Counted from the first letter of the stretch, positions 32,208 to 41,115 are shown. The stretch: 64,000 nt of DNA from Candidatus Symbiopectobacterium sp. NZEC151 (GCF_025962655.1 NZ_JAGFPE010000001.1:310001-374000); one strand, 5' to 3'. The notes: generated by a model from the letters alone, not told the origin. Translations and numbers: made by a program.

Positions 32208-32535
32208 CTATTCAAGCAGTTATAGCCATTCCCTTCTGTGATTAAAATCCCGCTGAGATGATCTGAGAGAAAATTCAGCTTGCGCGGTGCGTTCGTCGGT
32301 AGCCATTTTCCCCTTTCCCATTGAGACAAAAATAACCCCTGAAACGAAGGGTAATCCCTGAGCTTCCTGCCCTTTCGCTTGTATTCATTATTCCAGCGCC
32401 ATGCGGATGCGTCGTTACTTATCTCACAACCCTAATTGTTATGTTATAACGTAATTAAAATTTGACAGTCATGACGGTTGTGGACTGGGTGTAGGTCTAT
32501 GCCGGGAAATGACAGGGTGAAAATAGGGGAGGGAT
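32208..32535. other. Intergenic region with Zur-like operator and G3E promoter
   Basis: These 328 bp between tRNA-Ser and the GTPase gene contain no gene. The right part holds the Zur-like palindrome (32433-32453) and a TTGACA box at 32462-32467; a matching -10 at a normal distance is not clear. The left part shows nothing recognisable. Confidence 0.5.
32433..32453. promoter_or_regulatory. Zur-like operator, copy 1
   Basis: The core TGTTATGTTATAACG fits the 7-1-7 Zur consensus TGTTATA-n-TATAACA at 13 of the 14 non-central positions or nearly so (differences at the inner and outer G). The 21 bp are identical to those at 33868-33888 before aztA. The site lies 82 bp before the GTPase ATG. Zinc-loaded Zur would repress the gene. 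Confidence 0.75.
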
Positions 32536-33801
32536 ATGTCGGATACAGTATCAACGATGAGGTGGGGTAAACGAATACCGCTGATTATTCTCAATGGGTT
32601 TCTCGGTGCGGGGAAAACCACATTACTAAAAAGCTTACTGGTTCAAGCCCATAAACGCGACTATGCCGTTGCGGTGATTGTCAATGATATGAGCGAGTTG
32701 GATGTCGACGGCGTGCTGATTTCAAATACGGAAATTGTTTCGTCTCACCGCCAAAATATGGTCAGCATCGCCGCCGATAATATCAGTAGTGATACGGGGA
32801 TTGTGAAACTCGACAACGCCATCACGCGCTTGTTAAGTAGACAAACGGGAAGTGATAAGACGCCTGATTTCATCTTGCTTGAGACCTCTGGCAGTAGTCA
32901 TCCTCTTCCGCTGGTGCGCTATTTTCGCGATCACCCGCAAGTTTGTCTGCATGCTTTCCTGTCGCTGGTAGATGCGGTGATGCTCCATGAGGATTATGAC
33001 GATGGGCATAGCCTTATCACTGCCTTGCAGCAACATCTGGATCAGGGAAAAAGAGGTGTGGTCAACCTGTTGGCAGAGCAACTTATGTTCTGTAACCAGA
33101 TAATTTTGACCAAATATGACAGATTACCGCGCGAGACGCTCGCTGACATTGGCGCGGCTATTCATCCATTAAACCCACAGGTTGGCATTATTGCTGTACC
33201 GTGGGGAAACCTTGATCTGGAGGCAGTGCTGGCGTTACCCCCTTACGACTTTCACCGTGTCGCGCTGTTGATCGACGAATTGGCCGATGACATTGGCACC
33301 CGTTGTGCGCCGGAATCAACAGCACCATCGCACTCTGTTCTCTCTTCATGCGTCATTCAGGATGAACGTCCTTTCCATCCTCAGCGGTTGTGGGATATCT
33401 ACCACCACCATATGGGTACCGGGGTGTATCGCAGTAAAGGGTTTTTCTGGTTGCCGGGAAGGGACGATCTTGCATTGTTGTGGAATCAGGCTGCTGGCAG
33501 CATCAGTCTGGCGTTCATTAGCTATTGGAAGTCGGGTGTGCTTGAACATACGGACAATCATTTGACCGCAGAAGAGCGACAGGCACTTCAACAGCAGTTA
33601 GCCACATCATCAGGTCGATTTGGCGATCGACATTGTCATCTGACCGTAATCGGCGAGAAAGCGGAAATAGAGGCGTTTGCTACCGTGCTGCGCCAATGCT
33701 TTCTTACTGAAGACGAGATTATCTGGTGGAAAACAGGAGGGATATTTGCCGATCCCTGGCCCAGCACGGTTGTTCATTTAAAGGGACACGGCACCCTCTG
33801 A
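32536..33801 (+). CDS. CobW/G3E-family GTPase lacking the CxCC motif
   Basis: This 421-aa GTPase of COG0523 has Walker A NGFLGAGKTTLLK (about residue 20), the VNDMSELDVDG switch region, an ESG-type Walker B (ILLETSGSSHP), G4 motif ILTKYDRL and a C-terminal CobW_C domain (YRSKGFFWLPGR). COG0523 proteins are GTP-dependent metal-insertion chaperones. The usual CxCC between switch I and Walker B is absent: the segment reads SSHRQNMVSIAADNISSDTG. The preceding Zur-like operator and aztABCD downstream indicate a role in zinc starvation, perhaps zinc allocation. It is separated from aztA by 122 bp and a second operator. Confidence 0.88.
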   Translation: MSDTVSTMRWGKRIPLIILNGFLGAGKTTLLKSLLVQAHKRDYAVAVIVNDMSELDVDGVLISNTEIVSSHRQNMVSIAADNISSDTGIVKLDNAITRLLSRQTGSDKTPDFILLETSGSSHPLPLVRYFRDHPQVCLHAFLSLVDAVMLHEDYDDGHSLITALQQHLDQGKRGVVNLLAEQLMFCNQIILTKYDRLPRETLADIGAAIHPLNPQVGIIAVPWGNLDLEAVLALPPYDFHRVALLIDELADDIGTRCAPESTAPSHSVLSSCVIQDERPFHPQRLWDIYHHHMGTGVYRSKGFFWLPGRDDLALLWNQAAGSISLAFISYWKSGVLEHTDNHLTAEERQALQQQLATSSGRFGDRHCHLTVIGEKAEIEAFATVLRQCFLTEDEIIWWKTGGIFADPWPSTVVHLKGHGTL

Positions 33802-33867
33802 GCTGATTTTCACTCGGCCCGACACTCCCCCTCTACAGAAATGGATTTATTGTCATTTACCAATTCT

Positions 33868-33888
33868 TAATTGTTATGTTATAACGTA
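33868..33888. promoter_or_regulatory. Zur-like operator, copy 2 (before aztABCD)
   Basis: This site is identical over 21 bp to 32433-32453, with the same TGTTATGTTATAACG core. It ends 35 bp before the aztA ATG, where it would overlap a promoter. Repetition of a rare palindrome in front of two zinc-related units supports one regulator, most simply Zur. Confidence 0.78.
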
Positions 33889-33923
33889 TCAATTCGTAAC
33901 CTGTTGTATGGGAAGTGGCAAAT

Positions 33924-34646
33924 ATGATTGATGCCTCGGTGCACCTCAATGGATTGGCATTCGGGTATGGCCGTCATCCCGCGATAAAAAGTATCACAGG
34001 CACTATTGCCGCGGGCACATTAACGGCGTTGGTAGGGGCTAATGGATCGGGGAAATCGACGTTACTCAAAGGTATTGCCGGCATTTTGCGCCCGATGGCG
34101 GGTCGTTATACCAGGGCTCTGGGCGCGCGCATTGCCTATCTGCCACAAACGACTGAACTGGATCGCAGTTTTCCTGCTTGTGTGCGTGATGTGGTTGTGC
34201 TTGGGCTATGGCCTGAAAGGGGATTGCTCCGGCGACATCGCGCACAGGAGCGCCAAAGGGTGGTCGATGCATTAAGGGCGGTCGGTCTGGCGGGTTTTGA
34301 AAACACACCGCTTACCGCATTGTCAGGGGGGCAATTTCAACGAACGCTGTTTGCGCGGGTTATTGTGCAAAATGCTCACATCATTCTGCTTGATGAACCG
34401 TTTAATGCCATCGATGCAGAAACCACCCGGGTGATGTTGTCGCTCATTAATCACTGGCATCAACAGGGTCGAACGGTGCTGGTGGTTATTCACGATCTCA
34501 ATCTGGTTAGAGACCACTTTCCTGAAACCCTAGCCGTTAATGGCGAGTTGCTGGCCTGGGGAAAGACTCATGCGGTGCTCGATTCGCTTGCGTCATCACT
34601 GTCAGCGGACACATCGTACGCCGTAGCGAATGGGGTTGTGGAATGA
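33924..34646 (+). CDS. aztA: Zinc ABC transporter ATPase (AztA-like)
   Basis: This 240-aa ABC ATPase has Walker A GANGSGKST, the Q-loop AYLPQTTELD, the signature LSGGQFQR (shifted from LSGGQ by the final F), Walker B IILLDEPFNAID and an H-loop VIHDLN. It belongs to the metal-type (ZnuC/AztA/MntB) branch. ATG 33924 was chosen with GGGAAG upstream, instead of a GTG at 33915. It couples to the permease gene by a 4-base overlap. It drives zinc import together with aztB and aztC. Confidence 0.9.
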   Translation: MIDASVHLNGLAFGYGRHPAIKSITGTIAAGTLTALVGANGSGKSTLLKGIAGILRPMAGRYTRALGARIAYLPQTTELDRSFPACVRDVVVLGLWPERGLLRRHRAQERQRVVDALRAVGLAGFENTPLTALSGGQFQRTLFARVIVQNAHIILLDEPFNAIDAETTRVMLSLINHWHQQGRTVLVVIHDLNLVRDHFPETLAVNGELLAWGKTHAVLDSLASSLSADTSYAVANGVVE

Positions 34647-35533
34647 TGGCCTGGCTTTATACCTCTTTATTCGCGCCCTTTATTGAATTTGGTTTTATGC
34701 GGCGTGCCCTGCTTGGTGCACTTTTCCTTTGTTTTAGCGCCTGCCCGGTGGGGGTATTTTTAACGTTGCGTCGCATGAGTCTGATGGGGGATGCGATGTC
34801 ACATGCCATCTTACCTGGGGCTGCTGTCGGGTTTTTGTTGTTTGGGCTGGATATCGTTCCGATGACGTTGGGGGGCGCTGCCGCAGGGGTGATTGTGGCC
34901 CTGAGCGCAGGCGTGGTGTCGCGCTTGACGGTTCAAAAAGAAGATGCAGCCATGGCGGCGTTCTACCTGATTTCTTTGGCGTTCGGTGTACTTATCGTGT
35001 CACTGCGTGGTTCCAGCGTCGACTTGATGCACGTGCTGTTCGGTACGGTGCTGGCCTTGGGGAACGACGCGCTGTTGCTGATTTGGTCGGTAACGCTGCT
35101 CAGCCTGTTAACGCTGTTGGTTTTCTGGCGCGCGCTGATTGCCGAATGTCTGGACCCGCTATTCTTACGATCGGTTTCGCGCTTGGGCTCGCCGGTTCAT
35201 TTTCTTTTTCTGATGCTTGTCGTGCTCAATCTGGTTGCTGGCTATCAGGCGTTAGGCACGCTGTTATCCGTGGGTGTCATGATTTTACCCGCGGTAACGG
35301 CGCGTTTCTGGGCCCAAAGGGTACAAACCATGTGCGCGCTTGCCGTACTGCTGGGGATCGTCGCCTGCGTCAGCGGTCTGCTGTTCTCTTTCCATTTCTC
35401 GTTGCCTTCCGGCCCCACCATCATTCTTGCCTGCGGGTTTTTATACCTGTTATCCGCCGCCATCGTTGTGCTGAAAAATAGTCATGTCATCACCCGAATC
35501 ACTTTTCGTCGAGTGAATAACGGGCAATCCTGA
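34643..35533 (+). CDS. aztB: Zinc ABC transporter permease (AztB-like)
   Basis: This 296-aa permease of the ABC-3 (ZnuB/MntB) family has eight to nine hydrophobic helices, with the characteristic RRMSLMGDAMSHAILPGAAVGFLL near the N-terminus and ALGTLLSVGVMILPAVTARFWA near the C-terminus. It forms the inner-membrane channel for zinc. Its start overlaps aztA by 4 bases (ATGA), and aztC follows after 9 bases. The His in DAMSHA is a conserved family residue. Confidence 0.9.
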   Translation: MMAWLYTSLFAPFIEFGFMRRALLGALFLCFSACPVGVFLTLRRMSLMGDAMSHAILPGAAVGFLLFGLDIVPMTLGGAAAGVIVALSAGVVSRLTVQKEDAAMAAFYLISLAFGVLIVSLRGSSVDLMHVLFGTVLALGNDALLLIWSVTLLSLLTLLVFWRALIAECLDPLFLRSVSRLGSPVHFLFLMLVVLNLVAGYQALGTLLSVGVMILPAVTARFWAQRVQTMCALAVLLGIVACVSGLLFSFHFSLPSGPTIILACGFLYLLSAAIVVLKNSHVITRITFRRVNNGQS

Positions 35534-35542
35534 AAGGAGTTA

Positions 35543-36496
35543 ATGGTTATGCGTTTCACTGATTTTTTACGCGGTAATGTGGCGATATTGCTCTTTATCG
35601 CTGCGTGGAGTCCTTTACCGGCTAATGCAAAAATACAGGTTATTGCCAGCTTCTCGATTATTGGCGATATCGCCAGCAATATTGGTAAAGAACGCATTGA
35701 ACTGCGCACGGTTGTTGGGCCAGACAGTGATGCTCACGTGTATGAGCCTTCTCCGGCAGATGCTATTGCGCTGTCCAAAGCGGATGTCATCCTCACTAAT
35801 GGCTTGCAGTTCGAAGGTTTTATCACGCGACTGGTTGCCGCGAGTGAAACGTCGGCACAGATAATTGAGGTCACCAAGGGCGCGAATATTATTCAGGATC
35901 CCGCTGGTGGGCATTACCATTTTTATAATGGCAAAGCGGTATTTCATGCCGCACCTTTCGATCCCCATGCCTGGCAATCTATTGCCAACGTGCGTGTTTA
36001 TGTGAAAAACATTGCTGATGCCTTCTGCGTTGCGGATAAACCAGGGTGTGATAGCTATCGGGCCAACGCCAAAATATATGATGCCAGACTGACCCAATTG
36101 CATGAACATATTCAACTCAGCATTAAAACGATTCCAGAAAACAGACGCACGGTGGTAGTAGGGCATAATGCATTTCGTTATTTCGAACGTGACTATGGCT
36201 TTCATTTTTTATCACCGCAAGGGGTGTCGACCGCATCTGAAGCGTCTGCGGCCGATGTGGCTGGAATATTAAGAGAAATAAAGAAGAATAACGCGGCAGC
36301 GGTATTTTCCGAGAATATCGCAAACTCGCGTCTGGTTGAGCAAATCGCTGCTGAAGCCGGGCTCAGTCTCGCCGGTGTGCTCTATTCAGACGCACTATCT
36401 GGCGCAGCAGGGCCTGCACCAACCTATATCGAGATGATGCAGCACAACGCCAATACGTTGATTGCTGCGCTGAGTAAAAACCAAAAGACCCAATAA
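35543..36496 (+). CDS. aztC: Zinc-binding periplasmic protein (AztC-like)
   Basis: This 317-aa precursor is a cluster A-I (ZnuA/AztC) substrate-binding protein. The signal peptide ends SPLPANA before KIQVIASFSIIGDIASNIG. Expected metal ligands are present: His in DAHVYEPSP, His in FDPHAWQS, His in VVGHNAFRYF and Asp in LYSDALSG. A His-rich flexible loop (GGHYHFYNGKAVFH) could gather zinc. The ATG at 35543 has AAAGGAG close upstream; the second ATG (35549) gives better spacing. It receives zinc directly or from AztD and delivers it to AztB. Confidence 0.92.
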   Translation: MVMRFTDFLRGNVAILLFIAAWSPLPANAKIQVIASFSIIGDIASNIGKERIELRTVVGPDSDAHVYEPSPADAIALSKADVILTNGLQFEGFITRLVAASETSAQIIEVTKGANIIQDPAGGHYHFYNGKAVFHAAPFDPHAWQSIANVRVYVKNIADAFCVADKPGCDSYRANAKIYDARLTQLHEHIQLSIKTIPENRRTVVVGHNAFRYFERDYGFHFLSPQGVSTASEASAADVAGILREIKKNNAAAVFSENIANSRLVEQIAAEAGLSLAGVLYSDALSGAAGPAPTYIEMMQHNANTLIAALSKNQKTQ

Positions 36497-36554
36497 TTAT
36501 CACCGTGACAGGTGAGATTTATCATTGCTGAAAATAATGAATATGGAGATAACC

Positions 36555-37811
36555 ATGAAAAGACGCTTATTGTCATTAACCATTGCCACAATATTTATCG
36601 GGTTTGCTGCTACACCGTCTTTGGCTGAAGATGTCAATGCCTGGCGTTTATTCGTCGCCGATCATGATAAACCGGTGATCACTGTGATTGATGCGCTTGA
36701 CGGTGACAAACTGAATACCTTTAGCGTCACAGGACCGGCCACGTTATACCGTAGCGAGAGTGGTGCGGTGGTTTTTGCGGTGCAGGGCAGCGCCAATACC
36801 GTAACGGCCCTTTCATCGGGAATTTCTTTCCACGATCACGGCGATCACGCGGATATTGACGTTGATGACCCGGCGTTGCTCAATGTCGAATTTACCGGTG
36901 CCAAACCCGGCCACTTTGTGGAGCGGCAAGGTAATGTGGCACAGTGGTTTGATGGCGAAAAGCATGCACTGCTGTTTAATGAACAAGCCGTTCTGCAAGG
37001 CAAAAATGCGGCAACCAGCGTGAACGTTGTGGCGGCGCATCACGGGGTCGCTGTGCCCTACGACCACTATGCTGTCGTCTCTATTCCTAACCCGGAGGAT
37101 GCCTCCAAACGGCCTGTCGGGGCGCGCGTAGTGGGACTGGATGGGAAAAAAGTGGGTGAAGACGCCTTATGCCCGGGATTACATGGTTCAGCCGGTTCGG
37201 GAAATCGTTATGCGCTGGCATGCAGCACCGGATTATTGCTGATTACGCAAAACACTGCGGCACCGGAAATCAAACACCTGCCTTATTCGCCTTCGCTCCC
37301 GCAAGGCAGCGTATCCACGCTGATTGGCGGAAAAGGGATGCAATATTTTATCGGTAATTATGGCCCTGACCGCATTGTGTTGATTGATCCTACCCAGTCT
37401 GACAGCTTCCGGCTAATTCAATTGCCAACCCGTCGCGTGCATTTTGCCGTCGATCCGGTGCGCGCTAAATATGCCTATGTGTTTACCGAAGATGGCAAGC
37501 TGCATCAGGTTGATGTGATAAAGGGGCAAATTACCCAATCGGTCCGTGTCACCGAACCCTATTCTATGGATGGGCATTGGAACGATCCGCGGCCACGTAT
37601 TGCGGTGGCTGACGACAAAATTTTTGTTACCGATCCTCTGAAAAGTAAAATACATGTTCTGGATGCCGTGGCATTCACCGAAAGCGGAGAAATCCCGGTT
37701 GATGGGCAGCCCTTCAATATTGTGGCTGTAGGCGGTTCCGGCAAGGTGCACGACGACGGACATCATCATCAGCACGAGCATCATCATGATGATGCAAAAA
37801 AAGGGAAATGA
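36555..37811 (+). CDS. aztD: Periplasmic zinc metallochaperone (AztD-like)
   Basis: This 418-aa exported protein has a signal peptide (IFIGFAATPSLA before EDVNAWRLFVADHD) and a beta-propeller-like repeat pattern (VITVIDALDGDKLNTF, IHVLDAVAFTESGEIPVDGQ). AztD of Paracoccus and Citrobacter is a zinc chaperone that transfers metal to AztC. Histidine-rich segments fit zinc handling: SFHDHGDHADIDVDD near residue 95, AAHHGVAVPYDHY, and a C-terminal tail DDGHHHQHEHHHDD. The ATG at 36555 has GGAG 6 bases upstream. It follows aztC by 58 bp and closes the operon before a terminator. Confidence 0.9.
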   Translation: MKRRLLSLTIATIFIGFAATPSLAEDVNAWRLFVADHDKPVITVIDALDGDKLNTFSVTGPATLYRSESGAVVFAVQGSANTVTALSSGISFHDHGDHADIDVDDPALLNVEFTGAKPGHFVERQGNVAQWFDGEKHALLFNEQAVLQGKNAATSVNVVAAHHGVAVPYDHYAVVSIPNPEDASKRPVGARVVGLDGKKVGEDALCPGLHGSAGSGNRYALACSTGLLLITQNTAAPEIKHLPYSPSLPQGSVSTLIGGKGMQYFIGNYGPDRIVLIDPTQSDSFRLIQLPTRRVHFAVDPVRAKYAYVFTEDGKLHQVDVIKGQITQSVRVTEPYSMDGHWNDPRPRIAVADDKIFVTDPLKSKIHVLDAVAFTESGEIPVDGQPFNIVAVGGSGKVHDDGHHHQHEHHHDDAKKGK

Positions 37812-37814
37812 GGT

Positions 37815-37832
37815 ATCACCTTTTGAGGTGAT
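37815..37832 (+). other. Short hairpin after aztD
   Basis: ATCACCT TTTG AGGTGAT is a perfect 7-bp stem with a 4-base loop, three bases past the aztD stop. No T-run follows. It may protect the mRNA 3' end, ahead of the stronger terminator at 37852. Confidence 0.5.
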
Positions 37833-37851
37833 GTACTCCTGCTGAACTTGA

Positions 37852-37887
37852 AAAACGGCGCTGTCATGGATGGCGCTGTTTTTTTAT
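37852..37887 (+). terminator. Intrinsic terminator of the aztABCD operon
   Basis: AAAACGGCGC (37852-37861) pairs with GCGCTGTTTT (37873-37882) in a 10-bp stem with one G-U pair, followed by a run of T residues. The position, 41 bp after the aztD stop, fits a rho-independent terminator. Confidence 0.8.
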
Positions 37888-38001
37888 TAGCGAATCGCGC
37901 TGAATTCATTTGTTTTTTCGCCATCAGAGCGCTTTTGTACTAGGTTGAATAGTGACGGGTTAATGGTAACCCGTGGTTTGTAACGGTGACTGGAGGTGAC
38001 C

Positions 38002-38169
38002 ATGGGATTCTGGCGTATTGTGTTAACCATTCTTCTTCCGCCGTTGGGTGTGTTATTAGGGAAAGGGGTAGGGCTGGCGTTTTTGCTTAATATCATACTG
38101 ACATTGCTGGGTTATATTCCGGGCTTGATTCACGCCTTCTGGGTGCAGACTCGGCCTGAAACGCACTGA
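38002..38169 (+). CDS. yqaE: Pmp3/YqaE-family small membrane protein
   Basis: This is a 55-aa protein with two hydrophobic helices (VLTILLPPLGVLLGKGVG and FLLNIILTLLGYIPGLIHAFW). The PPLGV and GYIPGLIHA signatures define the Pmp3/UPF0057 family, small membrane proteins linked to membrane potential or salt and envelope stress. GGAGGTGACC stands directly before ATG 38002, a strong ribosome-binding site. It is alone between two terminators. It was missed by length-limited ORF searches. Confidence 0.92.
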   Translation: MGFWRIVLTILLPPLGVLLGKGVGLAFLLNIILTLLGYIPGLIHAFWVQTRPETH

Positions 38170-38193
38170 GCGCTTGCCGCGCTGTTGTTCACC

Positions 38194-38217
38194 AACACCA
38201 CGGCACGCCGTGGTGTT
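38194..38217 (+). terminator. Hairpin terminator after yqaE
   Basis: AACACCACGG (38194-38203) pairs with CCGTGGTGTT (38208-38217) around a CACG loop, 24 bp after the yqaE stop. It is followed by TTCATTTAAAG, so the U-tract is imperfect. Probable intrinsic terminator. Confidence 0.7.
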
Positions 38218-38420
38218 TCATTTAAAGAGCATTTGCTGCTTTTAGCATCGTTGTGATGTCGATCGTTGACGTCTCTGGCCTTTTTGTGCTCATCAAAGGC
38301 GATTGTCATGATATCCCTCATTACTGGCGTAACGGAGAATGGTATTGTTACACCTTCACTGCTGCTGCATTTAACCCTGCTCAAGGCTGATGCGGTGCGG
38401 TCTGTTTTCGGGGATAAGAG

Positions 38421-39332
38421 ATGGTTGATGTTCTGATAAAAGCGTTTTCATTTATTCTGGTTATTATAATTGGCTATCAATTAAAACGGCGTGGGGTTTT
38501 ACAGCCGGAAAGCGGAACGGCGTTGTCCAAGTTGATGATGAATTTCACGTTGCCAGCCGCCGTTGTTACGGGTTTTGCCAGCTTTCAGGTCGATCACTCG
38601 CTGTTGATTTTGGTGGCGTTTGGGCTTGGCTGTAATCTGCTGTTGCTCGGCATTGGCTACATGATTGGCCGTCGTCGCCCGGAAGGGCTGAAAGCGTATT
38701 ACATGATCAACTCACCCGGCTATAACATTGGCTGTTTTACGCTGCCCTATGTGCAGAGTTTTCTTGGGCCGGTTGGCATTGTGGCGACGTGCCTGTTCGA
38801 TGCCGGTAACTCGGTCATCTGCACCGGGGGAAGCTTTGCGGCGGCGTCCGCAGCAACCGGCAGAAGCTCCGGTTGGCTGAATATTATCAAACGCTTGTTT
38901 TCCTCCGTGCCGTTTGATGTCTATGTGTTCCTGATGATTGCCGCGCTGATGGGATGGCATTTACCGCCGCAGGTAATCCTGGTGGTCTCTACGCTGGGCA
39001 ATGCCAACCCGTTTGTGGCGATGTTGATTATCGGCATGCTGCTGGAGATCAATATTGAACGCTCGCAGTTAAAACACGTGCTGACCATCCTGCTGCTGCG
39101 TTACGGTTCGGCGGCGGCATTTGCCTGCTTGTTCTATTTCTTCACGCCCCTGCCGTTAGAGATCCGCCAGGTGTTAGCGGTGGTGGTGTTTGCGCCGCTC
39201 TCTTCGTTATCACCGATATTTACGTCGCGCTTTAGCGGCAATTTATCCGTGGTCGCCAGCTTTGCCAACTCGGCATCGATCATGATAAGCATTGTTATCA
39301 TGACCGTACTGCTGACCAGTATGCAGCTTTAA
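38421..39332 (+). CDS. AEC-family transporter
   Basis: This 303-aa membrane protein of the auxin-efflux-carrier (AEC) family has ten hydrophobic segments in two halves, with KLMMNFTLPAAVVTGFASF in the first and NPFVAMLIIGMLLEINIERSQ in the second. It resembles YfdV-type transporters of small organic acids; the substrate is unknown. No strong Shine-Dalgarno is visible (GATAAGAG lies at the right distance). The stop overlaps the 3' end of the diguanylate cyclase gene by 4 bases. Confidence 0.88.
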   Translation: MVDVLIKAFSFILVIIIGYQLKRRGVLQPESGTALSKLMMNFTLPAAVVTGFASFQVDHSLLILVAFGLGCNLLLLGIGYMIGRRRPEGLKAYYMINSPGYNIGCFTLPYVQSFLGPVGIVATCLFDAGNSVICTGGSFAAASAATGRSSGWLNIIKRLFSSVPFDVYVFLMIAALMGWHLPPQVILVVSTLGNANPFVAMLIIGMLLEINIERSQLKHVLTILLLRYGSAAAFACLFYFFTPLPLEIRQVLAVVVFAPLSSLSPIFTSRFSGNLSVVASFANSASIMISIVIMTVLLTSMQL

Positions 39333-40819
39333 AGTGATGGGTTGCGGCGATGGCGCTCTGCGTTATTGTCCGCACTTTCCACCCGGTTGCGGCCGAGTTG
39401 TTTGGCACGATAGAGCGCAATATCGGCGCGATTGATAAAGGTATCCAGATTCTCGTTTTCACGGTACTGGGTGACGCCCACGCTGATGGTGATATGGATT
39501 TTTTCTTTCTGGTAGGACACTTCGGCGATTTCCACGGCGCGGCGCAGAATATCCGCCCGTTGCAGCGCATTCTCCAGCGTACAGTCATCAAGTAGCACGA
39601 CAAACTCCTCGCCCCCCCAGCGGCACGCCTGATCGGAGCTGCGGATCGCCTGAAGCAGAAGCTGTGCGATATTTTGTAGCACCAAATCGCCCACACCGTG
39701 GCCGTAGGCGTCATTGACCCGTTTAAAATGGTCGATATCCAGAATCAGGATCGACATGGGTTTGCGGTGAGTAAAACGCATGGCGCGCAGGCGTTTGAAA
39801 AAGTAATCAAACGCCTGACGGTTCATCACGCCGGTCAGCTTATCCGTGGTAGCCATGCGCTCGAGGCGACGCTGGTAGCCGCCAATGGTTAACCACAGCA
39901 AAAACAGAAACAACAGACTGGCGGTCAGGCTGACGCCGAGATTTTTCATTAAGGTAATCCACAGCCGATGTTCACTGGGATGGCTGCGCTGCTCGATCAT
40001 CAAATACCAGTCAAATTCGGGAATCAGGCGCGTATTGAGAAATACCGGCCCCTCGTCGTCGTATTGATAGCTGCCGCCCGGATTGGTCAAAATGGCGGTC
40101 GCGAGGGCGGATAACTCCGGCTGCTGGTGGATATTCAGCGCATTACGAAAATCATCACCGTGCAACACTACCTGGCCGCTCTTGTCCGTAAAGTAGATGG
40201 TACGACGGTAACGCTCCTGATATTTCTCTATCAGATGTTTGACCTTTTCAACCGAAATCCCGACGCCAGCAATGCCGATAAAATTGCCGCTATAGTCTTT
40301 GACCTTGTGGTTGATAAAGATATCGAGGCGGTCGCGTTTTTCCGGGTCGTGTCCCACTTCAATCAGATAAGGATGTTCATCCGACAGTTCGCGCGCCTGA
40401 AAATACCACTGATCTTCTTGAACGTTCTCTGACATGGTTTTTAAAACCCGCTGCGGATCGTAATAACGTTTGGTTTTGTCAGAAATAAAGAAGGAAAAAA
40501 TGGTATCAAAGCGATTATCGATTTCACGCAGATAGCGAATCATGGCTTGCGGATCGGATTCATTGTCCAACACCCAGTCTCGCACGAAAGTATCGTGTGC
40601 CATCAGCGAGGAAATAAAAATAGGGCGCAGCAGATCCTGCTGAATTTCTGAATAGACATTGTCACTGGTGAGCGGCAGGGTATTTTCTTTGATCTCTGCC
40701 TCCAGCGATTGTTGAGCCACTTTAAAACTGGTCCAACTGATGATCAGAAATGCGGTCAGAAGCATGACAGTGAACAACACGGCTGCTCGTGTTTTGTTTA
40801 ACCATACAGCGCTTGTCAT
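39329..40819 (-). CDS. Membrane-bound diguanylate cyclase with Cache-like sensor
   Basis: This 496-aa protein makes cyclic di-GMP. Topology: a first transmembrane helix (AAVLFTVMLLTAFLIISW), a periplasmic Cache-type sensor (to about residue 280, with FIGIAGVGISVEKV), a second helix (VSLTASLLFLFLLWLTIGGY) and a GGDEF domain with active-site GGEEF. An inhibitory RxxD site (RSSD) stands five residues before GGEEF, so product inhibition is likely. ATG 40819 was chosen; a TTG at 40834 has a better-placed GAGG. The signal is unknown. Cyclic di-GMP would affect motility and biofilm. Confidence 0.93.
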   Translation of the reverse strand: MTSAVWLNKTRAAVLFTVMLLTAFLIISWTSFKVAQQSLEAEIKENTLPLTSDNVYSEIQQDLLRPIFISSLMAHDTFVRDWVLDNESDPQAMIRYLREIDNRFDTIFSFFISDKTKRYYDPQRVLKTMSENVQEDQWYFQARELSDEHPYLIEVGHDPEKRDRLDIFINHKVKDYSGNFIGIAGVGISVEKVKHLIEKYQERYRRTIYFTDKSGQVVLHGDDFRNALNIHQQPELSALATAILTNPGGSYQYDDEGPVFLNTRLIPEFDWYLMIEQRSHPSEHRLWITLMKNLGVSLTASLLFLFLLWLTIGGYQRRLERMATTDKLTGVMNRQAFDYFFKRLRAMRFTHRKPMSILILDIDHFKRVNDAYGHGVGDLVLQNIAQLLLQAIRSSDQACRWGGEEFVVLLDDCTLENALQRADILRRAVEIAEVSYQKEKIHITISVGVTQYRENENLDTFINRADIALYRAKQLGRNRVESADNNAERHRRNPSL

Positions 40820-41115
40820 TAGATCTACACGCAAAGCTGTATCCTCGTAGTGTTCTGTGCTGGAGTGAAGGACGCCGATGATTATGCATCAAGATGATAC
40901 ATGCAGCTAACTGAAGTTAAGCAGTCACCTGACAAAACGGCAAACAGGAGCGCCATTTCTGTTGCGCACGCTCCTGATGTTGCTCAAGCGAAAGTCGAAA
41001 GCCATTCAATGTCATGTTTTGTAGACTATTGTCGCCTTCGGCAAGGGGCGTTGAGTGAACGATTTATCCTGTGGTTAAATCAAGGGTTGTTTGGGTACAC
41101 CATACGGGAAAGACG

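Noticed and set aside
38130..38384. 84-codon minus-strand frame after yqaE
   Set aside because: It spans the yqaE terminator hairpin and overlaps the 3' end of yqaE; no ribosome-binding site.
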